From the NCBI RefSeq assembly GCF_030252425.1, contig NZ_CP126994.1, forward strand, positions 2,847,001 through 2,911,000: a DNA stretch of 64,000 bases. Direction: 5' to 3'. Shown here one piece after another: positions 35,852-46,656 of the stretch. The position numbers and the translations under genes were made by a program. Every line of letters starts with the position of its first letter. Within the stretch, counting starts at the first letter, position 1. Origin of the DNA: Acidisoma sp. PAMC 29798 (GTDB lineage Bacteria; Pseudomonadota; Alphaproteobacteria; Acetobacterales; Acetobacteraceae). The notes under the pieces were generated by a model. It was not told the DNA's origin. It made no database searches and worked only from the letters and a program-made list of their open reading frames with translations.

Positions 35852-35918
35852 GATGACTTCTCCCGAGCCCCAATCTTAATCCCGGCGCCGATTGCGCATA
35901 AAGACCGCCACGCGGATA

Positions 35919-36803
35919 TCAGCCGCCCGCCTGAGGTCTCGTGTCGAGGCTGCGAAGGTAGGCAATGATATCGCCCCGCGCGATGGCATTATCCAGATGC
36001 ATGGGCATCAGGGCGCCGGGCACGCGCGCTTGCGGATTGGCGAGCCAGCGATCGAGTTCGGCGGCGGTCCAGGTGATGCCGGATTTGGCGAGGGCGGCGC
36101 TATAGGGGTAGCCCGCGACGATGCCGGCGGCATGGCCAAAAACCGCGCCCAGAGCGGGGCCGGCGGCATTCGCATCCAGCTTGTGACATTCTGAGCAATC
36201 TTGCGTGAACAGCTTCTCTCCGGCCGCCGCATCGGGCGGCGCACCGGCGAAGCGCGACAGATCGGTGATGTCATTCGCATGCGTCGCGCGGAAGAAGGTA
36301 TAGGACAGCGTGATCTGATCGACATCGGCCGTGTCATCCGCCGTCGCCAGGCGCGGATCGACGAAGAAATCCACTGGCATGGTGACGCTTTCACCGGCCT
36401 TGAGGCGTTCCTGCGTGAAGCAGAAGCACTGCACCTTCTTGAAATAGAGGCCGGCCTTATCAGGCTGCACGTTGAACAGCGCGCGGCCGACGATATCTTC
36501 ATTCGAATGATTGGTGGCGCGGAAGAAGACCAGCGCTTCCTGCCCCAACTTGACCGTCACGTGATCCTGCACCGGCTCGAAGGTCCAGGGCAGATTGCTC
36601 TCGGTGCTGGTGGTGAAATAGACAGTCACCCGGCGGTTGGAAGCGGTCGGTGCGACAGTATCCGCCGTCACGCGCTGCGTGGTGCCGTTGTAACCGGTCG
36701 CTTCACAGAAGAGCCGATACAACGGGACCGAAAAGCTCACGAGCGTGACCATGACGGCGATGACGAGGCAAAGGCTGAGAAGGGTAACGGTGCGACCGCG
36801 CAT
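35919..36803 (-). CDS. Cox11/CtaG cytochrome c oxidase assembly protein fused to a cytochrome c domain
   Basis: A 294-residue fusion. Residues 1-185 are a Cox11-type copper chaperone for the CuB site: a membrane anchor (about 7-29), Cys33 in YRLFCEATGYNGT, and the copper-binding CFCF at 126-129. Residues about 190-290 are a class I cytochrome c: CSECH at 203-207 binds heme, and GALMPMHL near 262-269 supplies the axial Met. Ordinary Cox11 proteins stop near residue 190. The gene stands apart from any cox operon and is followed by hemA. The heme domain would face the periplasm, as the copper site does. Confidence 0.85.
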   Translation of the reverse strand: MRGRTVTLLSLCLVIAVMVTLVSFSVPLYRLFCEATGYNGTTQRVTADTVAPTASNRRVTVYFTTSTESNLPWTFEPVQDHVTVKLGQEALVFFRATNHSNEDIVGRALFNVQPDKAGLYFKKVQCFCFTQERLKAGESVTMPVDFFVDPRLATADDTADVDQITLSYTFFRATHANDITDLSRFAGAPPDAAAGEKLFTQDCSECHKLDANAAGPALGAVFGHAAGIVAGYPYSAALAKSGITWTAAELDRWLANPQARVPGALMPMHLDNAIARGDIIAYLRSLDTRPQAGG

Positions 36804-36853
36804 GGGGTCAGTCTCCTTGCGGCCGCCGGCACCGGATCACCGGAAGCCGGCTT

Positions 36854-36930
36854 TGGGGCGAACGATGGGGCTCGAACCCACGACATCCAAGACCACAACC
36901 TGGCGCTCTACCAACTGAGCTACGTCCGCC
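36854..36930 (-). tRNA. tRNA-His (GUG)
   Basis: The minus-strand sequence folds into a normal cloverleaf: acceptor GCGGACG/CGTTCGC, D arm GCTC/GAGC, anticodon loop TTGTGGT with anticodon GTG, and T loop TTCGAGC. The extra G at position -1 that histidyl-tRNA synthetase needs is encoded, opposite C73, and the 3' CCA is also encoded (36854-36856). No introns or odd bases. Confidence 0.96.
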
Positions 36931-36977
36931 ACCAGCCACCCGCGCCATGACGCGTTGGGGTTCGCCGTTTAGAACGA

Positions 36978-38177
36978 TCACTCAGCCGCCGTCAACGTTG
37001 CGTCCGCCTTTGTCTGCTCCGCGTAGAAATACCGGGTCAGCCGGGCGATGGCTTCATCGAGCACCGCCACGCGTTTGCAGAAGGCAAACCGCACATGGTG
37101 ACGCGGCGCCGCCCCCACATAAAAGGCGCTGAGGGGAATGGCCGCGACACCGGCGGCCTCGGTCAGGCGCCGGCAAAAGGCGAGATCATCGCCATCGGCA
37201 TCGAGGGCCGAGAAATCGGCCAGCACGAAATAACTGCCGCCGCTGGGCAGGGTGCGGAAGCCGGCACGGGTGAGGCCGGCGACCAGATGGTCCCGCTGCG
37301 CCTGCAAATCGCCCGACAGGCCCGCGAAATAGGCATCGTCCTTGGCGAGGCCGACCGCCACCGCCCGCTGGAGATTGGGCGCCGTGGTGAAGGTGAGGTT
37401 CTGATGCGCCTTGGCGACGACGCCAATCAGGGCCGCCGGACCGCTGACATAGCCGACCTTCCAGCCGGTTAGGCTGAAGGTCTTGCCGGCGCTGCCGATG
37501 CGCAGGCAACGGTCCCGCATGCCGGGCAGAGCCATCAGCGGCAGGTGACGCACGCCATCGAACACCAGATGCTCATAGACCTCATCGCACACGGCATAGG
37601 CGTCGTGTTGCACCAAAAGGTTGGCGATGAAGCCGAGTTCTTCGGCGGTGAAGACCTTGCCGATCGGGTTCATCGGCGAGTTGAGCACAATGGCCTTGGT
37701 CTTCGGCCCGAAGGCTGCCGCCAGTTCGGCGCGCGGCAGGTCCCAATGCGGGGGCTCCAGCCGCACCAGGCGCGGCACGGCGCCGAGCATCTTCACCACC
37801 GGCAGATAGGTGTCGTACAGCGGCTCGATCAGCACCACCTCGTCACCAGGATTGAGCAAGGCCATAAGCGAGGCGGTGATGGCCTCTGTCGCGCCCGACG
37901 TGACGACCACTTCGGTGTCGGCATCGATGTCGAGGCCGTAGAAGCGCTTGTTGGCAGCGGCGACCGCCGCACGCAGTTCCGGCACGCCGGTCAAAGGCGG
38001 ATATTGGTTGCGCCCATCCCGCAAGGCGGCGGCGGCGGCATCCAGCACGTCCTCCGGTCCATCGGTATCGGGAAAGCCCTGGCCCAGGTTGATGGCCTGA
38101 TGGCGCGTGGCGAGGGCCGACATGACCGTGAAGATTGTGGTGCCCGTCTGGGCAAGCAGGGTATTGGCGGGCTTCAC
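36978..38177 (-). CDS. Class I/II PLP aminotransferase (YbdL/kynurenine-type)
   Basis: A 399-residue fold-type I aminotransferase. LGQGFPDTDGPEDVLDAA, NQYPPLTGVPELR, NSPMNPIGKVF and GSAGKTFSLTGWKVGY (with the cofactor Lys) match the methionine aminotransferase/YbdL-like group, which acts on methionine, glutamine or aromatic amino acids with keto acids. I place the start at the GTG at 38177, preceded by AGGAG at an 8-base spacing; the longer frame up to 38345 adds 56 residues that do not look like the family. It faces away from glnB-glnA. Confidence 0.9.
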   Translation of the reverse strand: MKPANTLLAQTGTTIFTVMSALATRHQAINLGQGFPDTDGPEDVLDAAAAALRDGRNQYPPLTGVPELRAAVAAANKRFYGLDIDADTEVVVTSGATEAITASLMALLNPGDEVVLIEPLYDTYLPVVKMLGAVPRLVRLEPPHWDLPRAELAAAFGPKTKAIVLNSPMNPIGKVFTAEELGFIANLLVQHDAYAVCDEVYEHLVFDGVRHLPLMALPGMRDRCLRIGSAGKTFSLTGWKVGYVSGPAALIGVVAKAHQNLTFTTAPNLQRAVAVGLAKDDAYFAGLSGDLQAQRDHLVAGLTRAGFRTLPSGGSYFVLADFSALDADGDDLAFCRRLTEAAGVAAIPLSAFYVGAAPRHHVRFAFCKRVAVLDEAIARLTRYFYAEQTKADATLTAAE

Positions 38178-38388
38178 GGCGATGCTCCTGATCAGGCCCT
38201 CATATTGGGTGAGCCTCGCACCACCCACAATGCTCTGCACACCGCACTGCCCGCAAACGAGGCATGTCGGGGCATGCCCCGCCCAAAGCTCAGGCGTTCG
38301 CGAGAGCGGGATGAAAAAACCATAGGGGCCTGGAAAAGCTCGCATTGCGGGGCCGCAGCGGGCGTGCGACTTTGAGGCCCCAACCTAG

Positions 38389-38805
<417 letters not shown>

Positions 38806-38922
38806 TTGTGCGGCGACGTCTTGCGCTGCCCTGTGACCGCGACGCAATGACGTGGCGTAATCCGTGCCTAACCGTGACCTGCCGTGGCGCGGGCAAGACT
38901 TAAACAGAACGAGGATCTGAGG

Positions 38923-40347
<1,425 letters not shown>

Positions 40348-40372
40348 TCCGCAGACGCGGGTTGGCTGGCTG

Positions 40373-40403
40373 CGGGGAGCTTCGGCTCCCCGTTTGCGTT
40401 TTT
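40373..40403 (+). terminator. Rho-independent terminator of glnBA
   Basis: CGGGGAGC pairs perfectly with GCTCCCCG around a TTCG tetraloop, and TTTGCGTTTTT follows. It lies 25 bases after the glnA stop and is the strongest hairpin in that gap, so it ends the glnB-glnA transcript before tRNA-Thr. Confidence 0.88.
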
Positions 40404-40490
40404 CGGGGCTTTGGTCGTTTGCAAGGCCCGCGGGAGCCGGCTAAAAGGCTGCCGCTGCGGGGCGGACTTGGGCCTCGGGGCGCTCGGGCT

Positions 40491-40566
40491 GCCGGGTTAG
40501 CACAGCTGGTAGTGCGCCTGATTTGTAATCAGGAGGTCGCGGGTTCGAACCCTGCACCCGGCACCA
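40491..40566 (+). tRNA. tRNA-Thr (UGU)
   Basis: The fold is clear: acceptor GCCGGGT/ACCCGGC, anticodon stem CCTGA/TCAGG with loop TTTGTAA (anticodon TGT), and T arm GCGGG/CCTGC with TTCGAAC. The discriminator is A and the CCA is encoded at 40564-40566. An AT-richer gene lies just downstream, so it may have served as an integration point, though no attachment repeat was found. Confidence 0.95.
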
Positions 40567-40692
40567 GCGATGAAGTGGATTAGATACGGTGTCTCGGTAT
40601 TGCACCCGTTCAGCACAGTCCTCTCCACTGACGGGGACGCTACGGCATTCGTGAAGAGCGAAACCCGATGCACGACGACACCTGCACCGAGG

Positions 40693-41535
40693 CTAGACGA
40701 CGACGGTTGAAAGTTTCTCTATCAACTCCGACAATTCGCGCCGGCTCTGCAAGATCAGTTCATCTCTGCCTGGGCATGAAGCGGGGCCAGTCTTCGCCAG
40801 AACCGCTATAAATTCAAATCCATCTGTCAGAAGAAATTCGACCTCAAGGAGCTCTGTCATATCAATCTGATGAAGGTCGCTCACAATCAAACGGAAGCTA
40901 GATGGCGTGAAGACCCAAGCGTGAAAGTCGTGATAGTCTGTGCTCAGGACAGAGCGTTCATAAATAGCCTTGGCAAATGCAAGGTCATAGGTCGGCGAAA
41001 ACCGCCCCGTGTCGGCGCGTCCCCAACTGGCGCTTCCACCGAGGGTAGATAAATAGGCAACATGATCAAATGCCGTCCCCGGACTATGCCTTGTACGCCC
41101 GCCCTGTGCTGCATCCAAGATGGCCCCCACACTTGTCAGGGGCCGAAATGCGTCAAAGCAACGACGCATGTCCGGAACAGCAAGGATTAATCGGCCATCT
41201 GGCTTCAGCAGGTTGCTGCACTGGTTGATAAATCCAAGGAAATCCGGAGTGTGCTCTATGACATGGGACGCGACGATATAGTCGTAAGCACCTGTTTTTC
41301 CAATTGTCTCCGATAACGTCTGGTCCGACCACACGAAGTCAACATCTTCGATTAATGACGCATCTATGTTTAACTCAGAGGCATATTTTGTGCGCAGGTC
41401 ATCTGTGGTTGCGTGGTCTAACACATCGACTTTGTAGCCAAGCCGCTTTGCGGCGATCGGGTTATAACTTGGTCCGATCTCCAGGCCATAAGATGATTTC
41501 TCAAAAAGGGACCGGATCAGGTCTTCTCGAGTCAT
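40693..41535 (-). CDS. SAM-dependent methyltransferase (class I), probably acquired
   Basis: A 280-residue protein with the Rossmann-like methyltransferase core: LEIGPSYNPI (residues about 17-26) binds SAM, followed by YDYIVASHVIEHTPDFLGFI and GRLILAVPDMRRCFDA. These match family 11/25-type enzymes seen near sugar-methylation and glycosyltransferase genes. The start is the ATG at 41535, with GGAGG upstream. Its base composition is visibly richer in A+T than the neighbours and its codon use is less GC3-biased. It sits alone beside tRNA-Thr. The substrate, perhaps a sugar, is not known. Confidence 0.8.
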   Translation of the reverse strand: MTREDLIRSLFEKSSYGLEIGPSYNPIAAKRLGYKVDVLDHATTDDLRTKYASELNIDASLIEDVDFVWSDQTLSETIGKTGAYDYIVASHVIEHTPDFLGFINQCSNLLKPDGRLILAVPDMRRCFDAFRPLTSVGAILDAAQGGRTRHSPGTAFDHVAYLSTLGGSASWGRADTGRFSPTYDLAFAKAIYERSVLSTDYHDFHAWVFTPSSFRLIVSDLHQIDMTELLEVEFLLTDGFEFIAVLAKTGPASCPGRDELILQSRRELSELIEKLSTVVV

Positions 41536-41889
41536 AATGGCCTCCGGGAGACCGCCGGTCGGCATGATCTATCGAGGGTGGCCTGACGATCGCCTTGCTC
41601 GTTCGGCGCCGTTATGGCGCCTTTCTTTTGCCCGCCCCTGATGACTATCGCCCCGGAAAGGATACGCATAATCTCCGCTCCCGCAATTGGTGTCGTCATT
41701 ACTGGCCGATCCGACCCCACTAAGCATTCGCCACTATTGGAGAGCAGACAACTGAGAAACGTTTCTGTACAAACGCCGTTAGGCGCAGCATGAGCCTTTT
41801 ACGAGCGTCGTCAACGTCGGTATTGATGAAACCCGCAAGGCCTGAGGAGCCGACGAAGTACCTTTGCCTTGCTCCGGTGTTTCAGTCCT
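41536..41889. other. Gene-free stretch beside the acquired methyltransferase gene
   Basis: About 350 bases with no convincing gene on either strand. The only clear element is a hairpin GGCGCC-GTTAT-GGCGCC at 41605-41621 followed by TTTCTTTT, which would be a short plus-strand terminator with no gene upstream. Composition is lower in GC than the window average. It may be remnant DNA of an insertion; I saw no repeat matching the tRNA-Thr end and no integrase fragment. Confidence 0.5.
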
Positions 41890-42930
41890 TCAGCTGGAGT
41901 CCTTGGGCGCCGACCGCAGCAAGATCGACACCGTCTCCCACACCCGGCTGACGCCCGCCACGCCCAGCAGGATCACGCCCCACAGCGCGAGGCCCAGGAA
42001 CTGGCTGATATTGAGCAGGTTCGCCGCCGTCGACACCAATTGCAGAATCACCAGTGCCAGCACCAGCCCACTCACGCGGCCGAAGCCGCCGGCCGGGTCC
42101 ACGCCGCCCAGCACCGCCGCCAGAATGGTGATGAGCAGATAGCTCTCCCCATAGGACGCATTGGCCGAGTTGAAGCGCGCCATCATCAACATGCCCGCGA
42201 CCGAACTCAGCAGCGCCGACAGGATATAGACCTTGATCAGAACCCGCCGCGTGTCGATGCCGGAGTATCGCACCGCCTTTTCGTTCGAGCCGAGCATGGC
42301 GACGATGGTGCCGAAGGGCGTGCGCGTCAGCAGAATGCTCACCGGAATCGCGATCAGCACGAAGACGATCAGCACCACCGGCACATCAAATACCGAGCCA
42401 TTGCCGATGAAGACCATGAAGGCCGGGAAGCCCGAAATGATGCCGCCATGGGTGAGGCCGATGGCAATGCCCTTGACAAGCGTCATGCTGCCGAGCGTCG
42501 CCAGAATGGGCGAGACGCCGAGATAGGCGATCACCACGCCGTTCAGCGTTCCGATCACCCCGGCAATGGCGAAGCCCACCAGAATCGCCAGGACGTCCCA
42601 GGGAATCGCCGCCATGCCATGCGCCCCGACGCCGAAATGGGTGAAGATCGTGGCGGCCCCGAGCGCCGAAAGATTGGCCGTCGCGATGATGGAGAGGTCC
42701 AGCCCGCCGGACAGCAGCGGGATCATCATGGCAAGCGCCAGCACGCCCAGCTCCGGCAGCTGGAAGGCCATGGAGCGGACGGCGGCACCGTTGAACAGCT
42801 TTCCACCGAGCAAGGCGCCGAGCAGGATCACCAGCACCGCGAAGAGAGCGAACAGGCGCAGCAGCACCGCCCCCGGCATCAGCCGGGACAGGGCCGAGGG
42901 TGGCGGCACGGCCACGACACGCTCGCTCAT
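41890..42930 (-). CDS. ABC transporter permease (LsrD/RhaQ-like)
   Basis: A 346-residue BPD_transp_2 inner-membrane permease. GGLDLSIIATANLSALGAA, YLGVSPILATLGSMTLVKG, GSNEKAVRYSGI and AAVLGGVDPAGGFGRVSG are typical of the AI-2/ribose class. The longer open frame to 43476 includes the other permease gene in a shifted frame and is not coding. The ATG at 42930 shares the ATGA overlap with the previous permease gene. It is last in the operon. Confidence 0.9.
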   Translation of the reverse strand: MSERVVAVPPPSALSRLMPGAVLLRLFALFAVLVILLGALLGGKLFNGAAVRSMAFQLPELGVLALAMMIPLLSGGLDLSIIATANLSALGAATIFTHFGVGAHGMAAIPWDVLAILVGFAIAGVIGTLNGVVIAYLGVSPILATLGSMTLVKGIAIGLTHGGIISGFPAFMVFIGNGSVFDVPVVLIVFVLIAIPVSILLTRTPFGTIVAMLGSNEKAVRYSGIDTRRVLIKVYILSALLSSVAGMLMMARFNSANASYGESYLLITILAAVLGGVDPAGGFGRVSGLVLALVILQLVSTAANLLNISQFLGLALWGVILLGVAGVSRVWETVSILLRSAPKDSS

Positions 42931-43925
42931 GCCATCACCCGGCGGGCCGCGGCGCGATGCCTTTGCCGCTCGACCGCGAGCAGGGAGACCGCAATCAGAA
43001 TGACCGCACCGGTGAAGCATTGCGACCAGTAGGACGGCACGCCGAGGAGCAACAGCCCGTTCTGGAGGAAGGCCAGCAGCATGACGCCGAGGATGGTGCC
43101 GAAGACGGTGCCGACGCCGCCGGTGAGGCTGGCGCCGCCCAGAACCACGGCCGCGAGCACATCCAGCTCCCGCCCCACCAGCGCATTGGGCGACACCGAT
43201 TGCGCATTCTGCGCCTGCACCAGCGCCGCCATGCCGGCGATAAAGCCGAGATAGCCATAGACCAGCAGGTTCAGGCGAAAGACCTTGATGCCGACGCGCT
43301 TGGCGGCATCGACATTGCTGCCGAGGGCGTAGATTTGGCGGCCGATATTGGTGCGCGTCAGCAGCAGGCCGGTAACGAGGAAGGCGCCAACGAGGCCGAT
43401 CATCTCCAGGTTGATCGCATAGGGTGTCTGGTCGGAGTCCGTGTAGACGACCCAATTGGCACCGCTGCCAAACCAATCCGGCAAGGAGAAGATCTCATTG
43501 CCATGGGTGATGAACATCAGCAGTCCGAAAAACACATTGAGCGTCGCGATGGTGACGATGATGCTCGACAAACGCAGCACCCCGATCAGCACGGCGTTGA
43601 GCATGCCACATACAATGCCGATCGCGGCACAGATGGCGATGACCGTGATCCAGCCGACGGAATAGGCATTCGCGACGCTCATCGCAACGTATTGGGCGAT
43701 GGAGGCGGTGGCGGTGAAGGAGATATCGATGCCGCCGGAAATTAGCACGACCAAAAGGCCGGCCGCGAGCATGCCGGAGAAGGAATAGGAGGTCAGCAGA
43801 TCGACCAGATTCTGCAAGGTGAAGAACGAGCCTGTGGCGACGGAGAGAAAGGCGCCAAGGAGGAGAACGACGATCAGCAGCTTGCCTTCATGAGTGCGCA
43901 GCAATGCGCGCGCCTGGTTACGCAT
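42927..43925 (-). CDS. ABC transporter permease (LsrC/RhaP-like)
   Basis: A 332-residue permease with about nine hydrophobic segments. VLISGGIDISFTATASIAQYV and the LRLSSIIVTIATLNVFFG block are the family cores, and AAVVLGGASLTGGVGTVFGT is the C-terminal loop. The ATG at 43925 is used (MRNQARALLRTHEG): it overlaps the ATPase stop by 8 bases. Followed by the second permease through ATGA, giving the standard binding protein, ATPase, permease, permease order on the minus strand. Confidence 0.9.
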   Translation of the reverse strand: MRNQARALLRTHEGKLLIVVLLLGAFLSVATGSFFTLQNLVDLLTSYSFSGMLAAGLLVVLISGGIDISFTATASIAQYVAMSVANAYSVGWITVIAICAAIGIVCGMLNAVLIGVLRLSSIIVTIATLNVFFGLLMFITHGNEIFSLPDWFGSGANWVVYTDSDQTPYAINLEMIGLVGAFLVTGLLLTRTNIGRQIYALGSNVDAAKRVGIKVFRLNLLVYGYLGFIAGMAALVQAQNAQSVSPNALVGRELDVLAAVVLGGASLTGGVGTVFGTILGVMLLAFLQNGLLLLGVPSYWSQCFTGAVILIAVSLLAVERQRHRAAARRVMA

Positions 43926-45402
43926 CGATCGCCTCCCGCAGCGCGGCTTCCGATATCGCCTCGGGCCGGAACTCACCCTTCAGCCGTCCCGACTGCATCA
44001 CCAGGATACGGTGGGAATGATAGAGCACCTCGGGGATTTCGTCCGATATCATCATCACCGCCATCCCTTCTGCGGCCAGCCGCTTGATGATCGCGTAGAT
44101 GCCGTCTTTGGCATTGATGTCCACACCCACCGTCGGGCTGTCGAGAATGAGCACGCGGGGCTCTGTAGCCAGCCATTTGGCCAAGACCACGCGCTGCTGA
44201 TTGCCACCGGACAGGGTGCGCACAGGGTTGTCGGGGTCCGACACCTTGATGCCCAGCCGCGACACCCATTGCGCCACCGCCTGCCGGCGCGCGTCTGTTC
44301 GCAGCAGGCCCGTGGCCCCCACGAATTTGTCGAGAATGGACAGCACGATATTCGAGGAAATCGGTTGCTCCAGCACGAGACCAAGGGCCAGCCGATCTTC
44401 CGAGACATAGGCGATGCCGTGGTCGATGGCGGCGCGGTTGGAGCGGAGCGTAACGGGCTTGCCGTCGAGCCGTATCTCTCCGCGCTCCGCCGGCCTCATG
44501 CCAAAGAGCGACAGGGCGAGTTCCGTGCGGCCCGAGCCGAGCAGGCCGATGACACCGAGGATTTCGCCGCGCCGCAGATCGAGGCTGATATCCTCGAAAT
44601 CGCCAGTCCGCGACAGACCGCGCGTTGACAGCACCACCGGCGCCGCAGAGAGATCGGGCACCGTGACCGTATAGTCGAATTCATGGCCAGTCATGAGCGT
44701 GCCGAGGCGTCGGCCCGTCATCTCCTTCGCGTCAAACGTGCCGAGCAAACGGCCGTCCCGCAGCACAGTGACGCGATCCGCAATCTCCAGCACTTCATCC
44801 AGCCGGTGGCTGACGAAAACGACGGCGATGCCGCTGCGCTTGAGATCACGCGCAATGGCGAGCAGCGACTCCACCTCATGCCGCGCGAGGGAGGCGGTGG
44901 GCTCATCCATGATCACCAACCGCGCTTCTGCCGCGAGCGCGCGACAGATCGCGACCAACTGCCGTTGCGCGATGGACAGCTCACCCACCGTCGCGAAAGG
45001 ATCGAGATCGACACCGATGCGCGCGATGACGGCGCGAGCGGTGGCGAGCAGGCGCTTGCGATTGACGCCGTGCAGACCGTTCAGGTGCTGCGCGAAGCCG
45101 ATGTTCTCGGCGACCGTCAGATCGGGAAACAAGGCGAGGTCTTGATAGATCACCTGGATGCCGATGCGCGTGCTCTCAGCCGGGGTCAGCTGACTGTATT
45201 CGTGACCGTCAATGACAATGCGGCCGCCGGGATCGGGCGGCTGCACGCCGGAGATGATCTTGATCAGCGTCGATTTGCCGGAGCCGTTTTCCCCGGCGAG
45301 GCAATGCACCTCCCCCGCCTCCAGCGTCAGCGCCACATCGGCAAGCGCGGTGACGCCGCCGAAATGCTTCGATATTCCGGTCATTTCAATGAAGTTCGGC
45401 AC
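43918..45402 (-). CDS. ABC transporter ATP-binding protein, two domains (LsrA/RhaT-like)
   Basis: A 494-residue fused ATPase. GENGSGKST is Walker A; ELSIAQRQL replaces the usual LSGGQ signature in domain one, and VIMDEPTASL is Walker B. Domain two keeps LSGGNQQRVVLAKWL with VLILDSPTVGVDINAKD, the latter fitting the sugar-class pattern. ASPTV/VD-type ends are standard. Between it and the binding protein gene are 62 bases. Together with its permeases it forms a complete importer of a different subclass from the one at 29-34 kb. Confidence 0.92.
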   Translation of the reverse strand: MPNFIEMTGISKHFGGVTALADVALTLEAGEVHCLAGENGSGKSTLIKIISGVQPPDPGGRIVIDGHEYSQLTPAESTRIGIQVIYQDLALFPDLTVAENIGFAQHLNGLHGVNRKRLLATARAVIARIGVDLDPFATVGELSIAQRQLVAICRALAAEARLVIMDEPTASLARHEVESLLAIARDLKRSGIAVVFVSHRLDEVLEIADRVTVLRDGRLLGTFDAKEMTGRRLGTLMTGHEFDYTVTVPDLSAAPVVLSTRGLSRTGDFEDISLDLRRGEILGVIGLLGSGRTELALSLFGMRPAERGEIRLDGKPVTLRSNRAAIDHGIAYVSEDRLALGLVLEQPISSNIVLSILDKFVGATGLLRTDARRQAVAQWVSRLGIKVSDPDNPVRTLSGGNQQRVVLAKWLATEPRVLILDSPTVGVDINAKDGIYAIIKRLAAEGMAVMMISDEIPEVLYHSHRILVMQSGRLKGEFRPEAISEAALREAIDA

Positions 45403-45464
45403 GATGCATCCCTTAACGGCGGAACAGGCGCTCGTCGCGCCGCCTGTTCCGCCAATCGCCCTGC

Positions 45465-46493
45465 TTACAGGCCAGTGGTGGCGATGATGCCGTCGATCGT
45501 CTTGGCGTTGATCGTCAAAATCCGATCGACGCTAATCAGCTTGTTGGGCGCGTCCACCGTCGCTTTGCCGAGGCCGGGGATGTCCATCCCGGTCTCGAAG
45601 GGCTTGCCGGCCAGCGCCAGGCTTGCCACTGCAACCATAGCGTAGCCTGCATCCTTCGGGCTCCACAGGAAGCCTTCGCGGATGACGCCGCTCTTCACCA
45701 TGGCTAGCCCCTGGGACGGGATGATGGTGCCGATGATGGCGATCTTCTTTTGCAGATGACGCTCGCGGATGACATTGCCGGCGCCGATCGGCCCGTTGGA
45801 GCCGAAACCGAGGAGGCCGCGCACCTTGGGATAGGCCTGCAGCACATCACGCGTGACCTGCTCGGCCGTATCGATCTCATCCGCGCCCGGAAAGCGCGAC
45901 GTCGCGAGCTTCATGTTCGGATAGTGCTTCAACTGATAGGCGATCGCCGCATCGGCCCATTGATTGTGCAACGGCGTCGTCAGCGTGCCGACGAGAATGA
46001 CGTATTCGCCCTTCTCGCCCATGTTCTCGGCCAGGGCCTTCATCTGCATCTCCCCGAAGACGGTGGAGTTTAGCAGTTCCACATCCCAGGTGCGGCCGTC
46101 CTGGTTGGGGCCTTCCTGCGTGATGACGATGATGCCGGCTTGCTGGGCGCGTTGCAGAACGGGCGCCAGCACCTTCACGTCGAGCGGGACGAGGCCGAGG
46201 ACATTGACCTTCTTCGCGATCTGATCTTCGACGAGCCGAACCTGCTGGGCGGGATCGACATTGGCGGGGCCGACCATGGTTGAATTGATGCCGAACTTCT
46301 GGCCGCCTTCGATGAGGCCCTTCTGCATGAAATTGAACCAGGGCACGCCTTGAATCTTCACGACGGTGGTCATCACCTTTTCGGCGTCGGCGCGCGCCAG
46401 TCGTGGCAGACCTGTGGCGGCCAATACGCCCGCGCCCAGAAGCGTTGCCGCGCGACGACGCCCGATCGCAGTATTGATGATAGTATTCGACAT
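45465..46493 (-). CDS. AI-2/rhamnose-type substrate-binding protein
   Basis: A 342-residue periplasmic protein resembling the LsrB/RhaS group. The start SNTIINTAIGRRRAATLLGAGVLAATGL is a twin-Arg-like or Sec signal, cleaved after ARADA. DPAQQVRLVEDQIAKKVNVLGLVPLD, GFGSNGPIGAGNVIRE and EGFLWSPKDAGYAMV are typical. The second motif pair suggests an AI-2-like or 6-deoxyhexose ligand rather than ribose, but family members vary. No lsrK, lsrF, rhaI or rhaD gene is nearby, so the catabolic partner, if any, is elsewhere. Confidence 0.85.
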   Translation of the reverse strand: MSNTIINTAIGRRRAATLLGAGVLAATGLPRLARADAEKVMTTVVKIQGVPWFNFMQKGLIEGGQKFGINSTMVGPANVDPAQQVRLVEDQIAKKVNVLGLVPLDVKVLAPVLQRAQQAGIIVITQEGPNQDGRTWDVELLNSTVFGEMQMKALAENMGEKGEYVILVGTLTTPLHNQWADAAIAYQLKHYPNMKLATSRFPGADEIDTAEQVTRDVLQAYPKVRGLLGFGSNGPIGAGNVIRERHLQKKIAIIGTIIPSQGLAMVKSGVIREGFLWSPKDAGYAMVAVASLALAGKPFETGMDIPGLGKATVDAPNKLISVDRILTINAKTIDGIIATTGL

Positions 46494-46656
46494 TTTCGTC
46501 TCCCTGATCTTATTTTTAATTATTATTGTATTTAGTATTCTTAGTGTCGGCAGATCGTCTATTCGTTACTGAGCCATCACAGATCGGGCAGCGTGCCTGC
46601 CTAGCCTGGGTCTGACGAAGCCCGACTATACCCACATCCGATCACTTGGCCATCCG

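Noticed and set aside
38221-38260. Possible NtrC site near TGCACACCGCACTGC
   Set aside because: Symmetry is too weak compared with the TGCACC-N4-GGTGCA pattern to support a site.
41605-41629. GGCGCC-GTTAT-GGCGCC hairpin with T-run
   Set aside because: Looks like a terminator, but no plus-strand gene ends before it, so I list it only inside the empty stretch.
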